From contig NZ_CP032616.1 in NCBI RefSeq assembly GCF_003626975.1, positions 1,054,001 to 1,118,000 of the forward strand: 64,000 bases of DNA, read 5' to 3'. The position numbers were made by a program, and so were the translations under genes. This DNA comes from Pseudomonas sp. DY-1 (GTDB taxonomy: Bacteria; Pseudomonadota; Gammaproteobacteria; Pseudomonadales; Pseudomonadaceae). The notes beneath the pieces were generated by a model that did no database searches, was not told the DNA's origin, and was given only the letters and a program-made list of their open reading frames with translations. Positions 60,097 to 64,000 of this stretch are shown one piece after another; position 1 is the stretch's first letter, and each line of letters begins with the position of its first letter.

Positions 60097-61476
60097 ATGA
60101 CTCAGCCCGTCGCCATCTCCCGCAACCCTGCCACCGGCGAAGAAATTGCCCGTTATCCCTACCAGGATGCCGCCGCCCTGGAAGCCAGCCTGGCGTCTGC
60201 CCAGCGCGGGTTCGAGGTCTGGAGCCAGTCCAGCGTGGCAGAGCGCAGCGCGGCGCTGCTGCGCATGGCCAAGGCGCTGCGTGCCAACGCCGAAACCATG
60301 GCGCGGATGACCACCACTGAAATGGGCATGCCGATCAGCCAGTCCCGTGGCGAGATCGAGAAGTGCGCCAAGCTTTGCGAGTGGTACGCCGAGCATGGTC
60401 CCGCAATGGTGGCCGACGAGCCGACCCTGGTGGAGGACGACAAGGCTGTGGTCGCTTATCTGCCGTTGGGGCCGGTGCTGGCCGTGATGCCCTGGAACTT
60501 CCCCGTGTGGCAAGTGATGCGCGGCGCAGTGCCGATCATTTTCGGCGGCAACACGTATGTGCTCAAGCACGCACCCAACGTAATGGGCTGCGCTCGCCTG
60601 CTGGGCAACGCCTGGGCCGAGGCTGGCCTGCCGGAAGGTGTGTTCGAGGTGATCAATGTCGAGCCGCCGCTGGTCTCCGTGGCCATCGCCGACCCGCGCA
60701 TTGCCATGGTGGCGGTGACAGGTAGCGTGGGCGCCGGTGCCGCCATCGCCTCCCAGGCCGGTGCGGCGCTGAAGAAGTGCGTGCTGGAGTTGGGCGGTTC
60801 CGATCCCTTCATCGTCCTGGCCGACGCCGACCTGGACCAGGCCGTGAAAGCCGCGGTCTCCAGCCGTTTCAACAATGCCGGGCAGGTGTGCATCGCGGCC
60901 AAGCGCATCATCCTCGAAGCGCCTATCGCCGAAGCCTTCACCGAGCGTTTCGTGGCGGCGGTCAAGGCGCTGCAGATCGGTGATCCGCAAGCCGATTCCA
61001 CCTTCGTCGGCCCCATGGCCCGCTTCGACCTACGCGATGAACTCGATGGCCAGGTGCAGGCGACCCTGGCCGAGGGCGCGACCCTGCTGCTCGGTGGCCA
61101 CAAGTTGGAAGGCGAAGGCAACTTCTACGCACCGACCATCCTGGCTGACGTGACCCCGGACATGACTGCATTCCGCAAGGAAATCTTCGGCCCTGTGGCG
61201 TCCCTGATCGTCGCCCGCGATGCCGAGCATGCGGTCGAGCTGGCCAACGACAGCGAGTTCGGCCTGGGTGGTGCGCTCTGGACTACCGATGCCGCAAAGG
61301 CGCAGAAGCTGGCCCGTCGTATCGTCAGCGGCGCCGTATTCATCAACGGCTTCACCGCCTCCGACCCGCGCGTGCCGATCGGTGGCGTGAAGAAAAGCGG
61401 TTACGGTCGCGAACTGTCCCACTTCGGCCTGCGCGAGTTCCTCAATGTGCAGACCATCTGGCGCGATCGTCGCTGA
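60097..61476 (+). CDS. NAD(P)-dependent semialdehyde dehydrogenase (Sad/GabD-like)
   Basis: The 459-residue aldehyde dehydrogenase has MPWNFPVWQVMRGAVPIIFG, TGSVGAGAAIASQAG, catalytic Glu in LELGGSDPFIVL and catalytic Cys in FNNAGQVCIAAKR. The short N-terminus and GFTASDPRVPIGGVKKSGYG fit the Sad/succinate-semialdehyde group rather than the longer GabD. A MocR-type regulator lies convergent downstream, in keeping with GabR-like control. Two GTGAAT-bearing repeats lie 32 bp apart upstream (59987 and 60019). Substrate is inferred only. Confidence 0.88.
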   Translation: MTQPVAISRNPATGEEIARYPYQDAAALEASLASAQRGFEVWSQSSVAERSAALLRMAKALRANAETMARMTTTEMGMPISQSRGEIEKCAKLCEWYAEHGPAMVADEPTLVEDDKAVVAYLPLGPVLAVMPWNFPVWQVMRGAVPIIFGGNTYVLKHAPNVMGCARLLGNAWAEAGLPEGVFEVINVEPPLVSVAIADPRIAMVAVTGSVGAGAAIASQAGAALKKCVLELGGSDPFIVLADADLDQAVKAAVSSRFNNAGQVCIAAKRIILEAPIAEAFTERFVAAVKALQIGDPQADSTFVGPMARFDLRDELDGQVQATLAEGATLLLGGHKLEGEGNFYAPTILADVTPDMTAFRKEIFGPVASLIVARDAEHAVELANDSEFGLGGALWTTDAAKAQKLARRIVSGAVFINGFTASDPRVPIGGVKKSGYGRELSHFGLREFLNVQTIWRDRR

Positions 61477-61490
61477 CAGTTGGCGTTCAA

Positions 61491-61525
61491 TGAGAAAGGG
61501 GCTGCCAAGTGCAGCCCCTTTCTCA
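61491..61525. terminator. Strong terminator after the semialdehyde dehydrogenase gene
   Basis: TGAGAAAGGGGCTGC and its exact complement (15-bp arms) around CAAGT, followed by ATTTG. The flanks are A-rich and T-rich, so it works best rightward. Confidence 0.88.
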
Positions 61526-61566
61526 ATTTGTACGTGGGAAACTACATCCTTGGGTCGTGGTTTTCT

Positions 61567-61630
61567 GTAGGAGCGAGCTTGCTCGCGAAGGATCGTGCTC
61601 AAGCTGTTCGCAAGCAAGCTCGCTCCTGCC
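61567..61630. repeat. REP pair between the dehydrogenase and MocR genes
   Basis: GTAGGAGCGAGCTTGCTCGC at 61567 faces a nearly exact inverted copy (TTCGCAAGCAAGCTCGCTCC) at 61607-61630. Same family as 3309 and 53835. Confidence 0.88.
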
Positions 61631-61647
61631 AGTCCTTAGTCCACAAA

Positions 61648-61665
61648 GGAGGTTATCCAACCTCC
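61648..61665 (-). terminator. Short hairpin right after the MocR stop
   Basis: GGAGG and CCTCC arms around TTATCCAA start at the base after the stop codon of the MocR gene; on the minus strand the hairpin runs into TTTG. It is weak as an intrinsic terminator, but the position fits. Confidence 0.45.
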
Positions 61666-63099
61666 CTATGCAATCTGCTCCAGGATGTCCCGCACCCGAT
61701 CCAGTGCCGGGTCGATGTCCAGGGTCTCGATGCCTCCGTAGCCGAGCATCAGGCCACTGCGCGGCGGCAGTTGGTAGGAGAAGGCGGCCAGTTGATAGAG
61801 GCCGACGTCCACCTTGCGGGCCAGTTCCACCAGCAGCGGCATGTCCACCGGCACCTTCGCCAGCACTGCGAGGTGGAACCCTGCCACCGAAGGCACCAGC
61901 TCGAACCAGCGCGCCAGGTCGCCCTTGAAACGCTCGTGGATGCGCTCGCGCCGGCTGGTGTAGAGGATGTGGCTGCGGCGGATATGCTTGAGCAGGCAGC
62001 CTTCATCGATGAACTTGGCCAGGGTCCACTGGGTCAAGGTGGAGCAGTGGCAGTCAGCGAGCTGCTTGGCGGCGGTAACGGCAGCGATCAGTGCCGGCGG
62101 CAGGATGCAGTAGCCCAGGCGAAGCTCGGGCTGCAAGGATTTGGAGAAGGTGCCGACGTAGGCCACCACGCCTTGGCTGTCCAGGCTCTGCAGGGTTTCT
62201 GTGGGGCGGCCTTCGTAGCGGAACTCGCAGTCGTAGTCATCCTCGATGATCACCGCGCCGATACGCAGGGCTTTCTCCAGCAGCGCTTCGCGCCGGGCCT
62301 GGCTCATGGGCATGCCGAGGGGGAACTGGTGCGACGGGGTCACGTAGATCAACCGCACATGCTCGGGGATGGCGTCGACGCAGATGCCTTCCGCATCCAC
62401 CGGAATGCCAATTACCTCGGCGCCCTGGGCAGCGAACAACTGGCGTGCCGGCGGGTAGCCGGGGTCCTCCACGGCCACGCTGCACCCCGGCTCGATCAGC
62501 ACACGGGCGAGCAGGTCCAACGCTTGCTGCGCGCCATTGCACACCACGACATCTTCGGCGTTGCAGCGCACGCCGCGGGAAAAGGCCACATGGCGCGCAA
62601 TGGCATCGCGCAGGGCGGGCAAGCCGGCTGTTTCGCTGTAGAGGCCCCGAGATTTCGCCGTCTGGCGCAGGGCATGCTGGGTGCAGCGGCGCCAATCGTC
62701 CTGGGGGAACTGGTTGCGGGTGGTCGCGCCACCGATGAAGTCGTAGCGCAACATCGCGTCGGGGGATGGATGGCGCAGGCTGGTAGAGATATTGCGCCAC
62801 CGGGAAATGATCGCCGCGCTGGCCAGCGATTCGTGCCCCTGCTTGCGTCCCTGTCCGGCGGACTGGGCATTGACGAAGGTGCCCGAGCCAACCTTGCCGG
62901 TGAGCAGGTTGTCGTAGGTAAGCAGGGCATAAGTATCGGACACCGTCTTGCGCGAGATGCCGAGCTGCTCGGCCAGCAAGCGGCTGGGTGGCAGCCGGGT
63001 TCCCGCCTTCAGGCGGCCGGACTCGATGGCTTCGCGTAACTGGCGATACAGCTGACCGGACAGGTCCTTGCTGCCCTGGATGACGATGTGGAGTTCCAT
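61666..63099 (-). CDS. MocR/GabR-type transcriptional regulator
   Basis: The 477-residue protein fuses a GntR-type winged HTH (residues 15-75, QLYRQLREAIESGRLKAGTR, then LLAEQLGISRKTVSDTYALL) to a fold-type I aminotransferase domain with the PLP lysine in VGTFSKSLQPELRLGY, DDYDCEFRY and NGAQQALDLLA. Such regulators sense PLP with an amine or amino acid. Its location next to a semialdehyde dehydrogenase suggests GABA or polyamine control, but no aminotransferase gene is nearby. The ATG at 63097-63099 has GGAG upstream; the longer frame is rejected. Confidence 0.9.
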   Translation of the reverse strand: MELHIVIQGSKDLSGQLYRQLREAIESGRLKAGTRLPPSRLLAEQLGISRKTVSDTYALLTYDNLLTGKVGSGTFVNAQSAGQGRKQGHESLASAAIISRWRNISTSLRHPSPDAMLRYDFIGGATTRNQFPQDDWRRCTQHALRQTAKSRGLYSETAGLPALRDAIARHVAFSRGVRCNAEDVVVCNGAQQALDLLARVLIEPGCSVAVEDPGYPPARQLFAAQGAEVIGIPVDAEGICVDAIPEHVRLIYVTPSHQFPLGMPMSQARREALLEKALRIGAVIIEDDYDCEFRYEGRPTETLQSLDSQGVVAYVGTFSKSLQPELRLGYCILPPALIAAVTAAKQLADCHCSTLTQWTLAKFIDEGCLLKHIRRSHILYTSRRERIHERFKGDLARWFELVPSVAGFHLAVLAKVPVDMPLLVELARKVDVGLYQLAAFSYQLPPRSGLMLGYGGIETLDIDPALDRVRDILEQIA

Positions 63100-63214
63100 A
63101 CATGGCTCCGGCGAGGGACTGTCAGAAAAAATACCGCATTGCCGGTCGTTGTGGATGGCTCGGAAATGCAATGGGCCGCACGCGGCGGCCCATTGGTAAG
63201 GTGCGGATATTGCC

Positions 63215-63643
63215 TCAGGGGACCAGCTCGAAGCCCACGCCGAAGCGGTTCCAGGCGTTGATGGTGGCGATGGCCAGCGTCAGGTTGACGATCTCGACTT
63301 CGCTGAAGTGTTCGCGCAGGGCATCGAACTGATGTTGCGGCGCGTGGCGTTCGGGCAGCAATGTCAGACTCTCGACCCAGTCCAGGGCAGCACGCTCTCT
63401 CTCGCTGAAAAAGCGGGTTTCCTTCCAGACGCTCAGGGTCTGCAGGCGAGCTTCGGTTTCACCCGCCTTGCGTGCGTCATTGGCATGCTGGTTGACGCAG
63501 TAGGCGCAACCGTTGATCTGCGACGCGCGCAGGCGGATCAGCTCAAGCAGGGAATTCTCCAGGCCGGATTTGGCGAGGGCCTGCTCCAGGCCCAGCATGG
63601 CCTTGAAGACTTCGGGCGCTTGCTGCTTCCACTCGATTCGCAT
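63215..63643 (-). CDS. AhpD-like carboxymuconolactone decarboxylase family protein
   Basis: The 142-residue all-helical protein has the redox motif CAYCVNQH (residues 46-53) with the upstream Glu, as in alkylhydroperoxidase AhpD-type proteins, and FFSERERAALDWVESLT. It probably acts in peroxide or thiol redox defence, but the substrate is unknown. GAGAGAG-like sequence precedes the ATG. It is monocistronic and divergent from the gene at 63904. Confidence 0.88.
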   Translation of the reverse strand: MRIEWKQQAPEVFKAMLGLEQALAKSGLENSLLELIRLRASQINGCAYCVNQHANDARKAGETEARLQTLSVWKETRFFSERERAALDWVESLTLLPERHAPQHQFDALREHFSEVEIVNLTLAIATINAWNRFGVGFELVP

Positions 63644-63903
63644 CTTGCTCTCTCCAGTCGGGACCCGCAGGTTGCGGGGATGGACGTAAGTTATCGTGCG
63701 GTCCGGTGCCGTCGAATAGCCAATTTGCGGGAAACCCGGCAGGCCAATGGGATGACCCCCGGTCAGGTGAAACGTCCCGGATTGCTCCCTGTGCTATATC
63801 CGGAAGTGAGCAAGGCATGCGCCGACCTTCAGTTGAACTTCATTCACGCCCGCCGGGCTGGCCGACTCCATGGCTCCGGGCATTCAACAAAGAGGTAGAC
63901 CCC

Positions 63904-64000
63904 ATGAGCACCCTGCAATGCGTTCACCGCAACCACACCGTAGTCGCTGACGTCTTCGAGCATCCGGGCATTCCGACGCCCTGGGCAGCCGGCTGCCACA
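63904..64000 (+). CDS. Unidentified gene, 3' end outside window
   Basis: An ATG preceded by AAAGAGGTAG opens a frame to the window edge, giving MSTLQCVHRNHTVVADVFEH and PGIPTPWAAGCH. Only 32 residues are visible; I do not recognise the family. Confidence 0.55.
   Translation, partial: MSTLQCVHRNHTVVADVFEHPGIPTPWAAGCH

Overview
This window is high-GC chromosomal DNA from a Pseudomonas. The gcvH-gcvP-sdaA-gcvT cluster under a GcsR-type regulator, the nosP-nahK pair beside erdR, and the Pseudomonas REP hairpins all point there. The overall layout mixes what is known from P. aeruginosa (nosP-nahK-EamA-erdR; pqqABCDEH-ercA-ercS) with the ped alcohol-oxidation cluster of P. putida. The species cannot be fixed from sequence reading alone. 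I see no tRNA, rRNA, CRISPR, prophage or insertion sequence.

Region 1 (1-9.4 kb): a truncated lipoprotein gene, then a minus-strand glycine cleavage/serine deaminase operon (gcvH, gcvP, sdaA, gcvT). It has a recognisable sigma-54 promoter and three 18-bp palindromic sites that fit GcsR, whose gene lies just upstream. A glyoxalase I gene follows.

Region 2 (9.4-14.6 kb): two small uncharacterised genes, a stand-alone pqqF protease gene containing a 10-G homopolymer, and an outer-membrane porin.

Region 3 (14.7-48.2 kb): a very large PQQ-dependent alcohol oxidation locus. It contains signalling proteins (NosP, NahK, ErdR, a PedS2/PedR2-like pair, ErcS), a PQQ-associated ABC system with rhodanese-like and YVTN proteins, a calcium-type quinoprotein ethanol dehydrogenase (PedE/ExaA) with cytochrome c and periplasmic relay partners, a lanthanide-type paralogue (PedH), a chemoreceptor, an NAD aldehyde dehydrogenase, the pqqABCDE operon with the S9 peptidase pqqH, and the alcohol dehydrogenase ercA. 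A TACCAAggTAGTA-like motif recurs in at least eight intergenic regions and is a strong candidate operator for the LuxR-type regulators. Two tiny genes encoding hydrophobic peptides that share a KHLLLPLL core sit directly behind the two identical copies of this motif. The two dehydrogenase leaders also share a near-palindrome.

Region 4 (48.6-53.9 kb): an SbmA/YddA-type ABC protein whose ATPase motifs are all degenerate, a GH5 glucanase-like enzyme, and the divergent pobA/pobR pair for 4-hydroxybenzoate.

Region 5 (53.9-59.1 kb): a DUF2282-DUF692-DUF2063-DoxX operon, i.e. a copper-buffering RiPP (HvfA/bufferin type), next to an SCO copper chaperone and a Tat-exported multicopper oxidase; together a likely copper-handling module.

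Region 6 (59.4-64 kb): a small unknown protein with Cys2, a semialdehyde dehydrogenase with a nearby MocR/GabR-type regulator, an AhpD-like protein, and the start of an unidentified gene.
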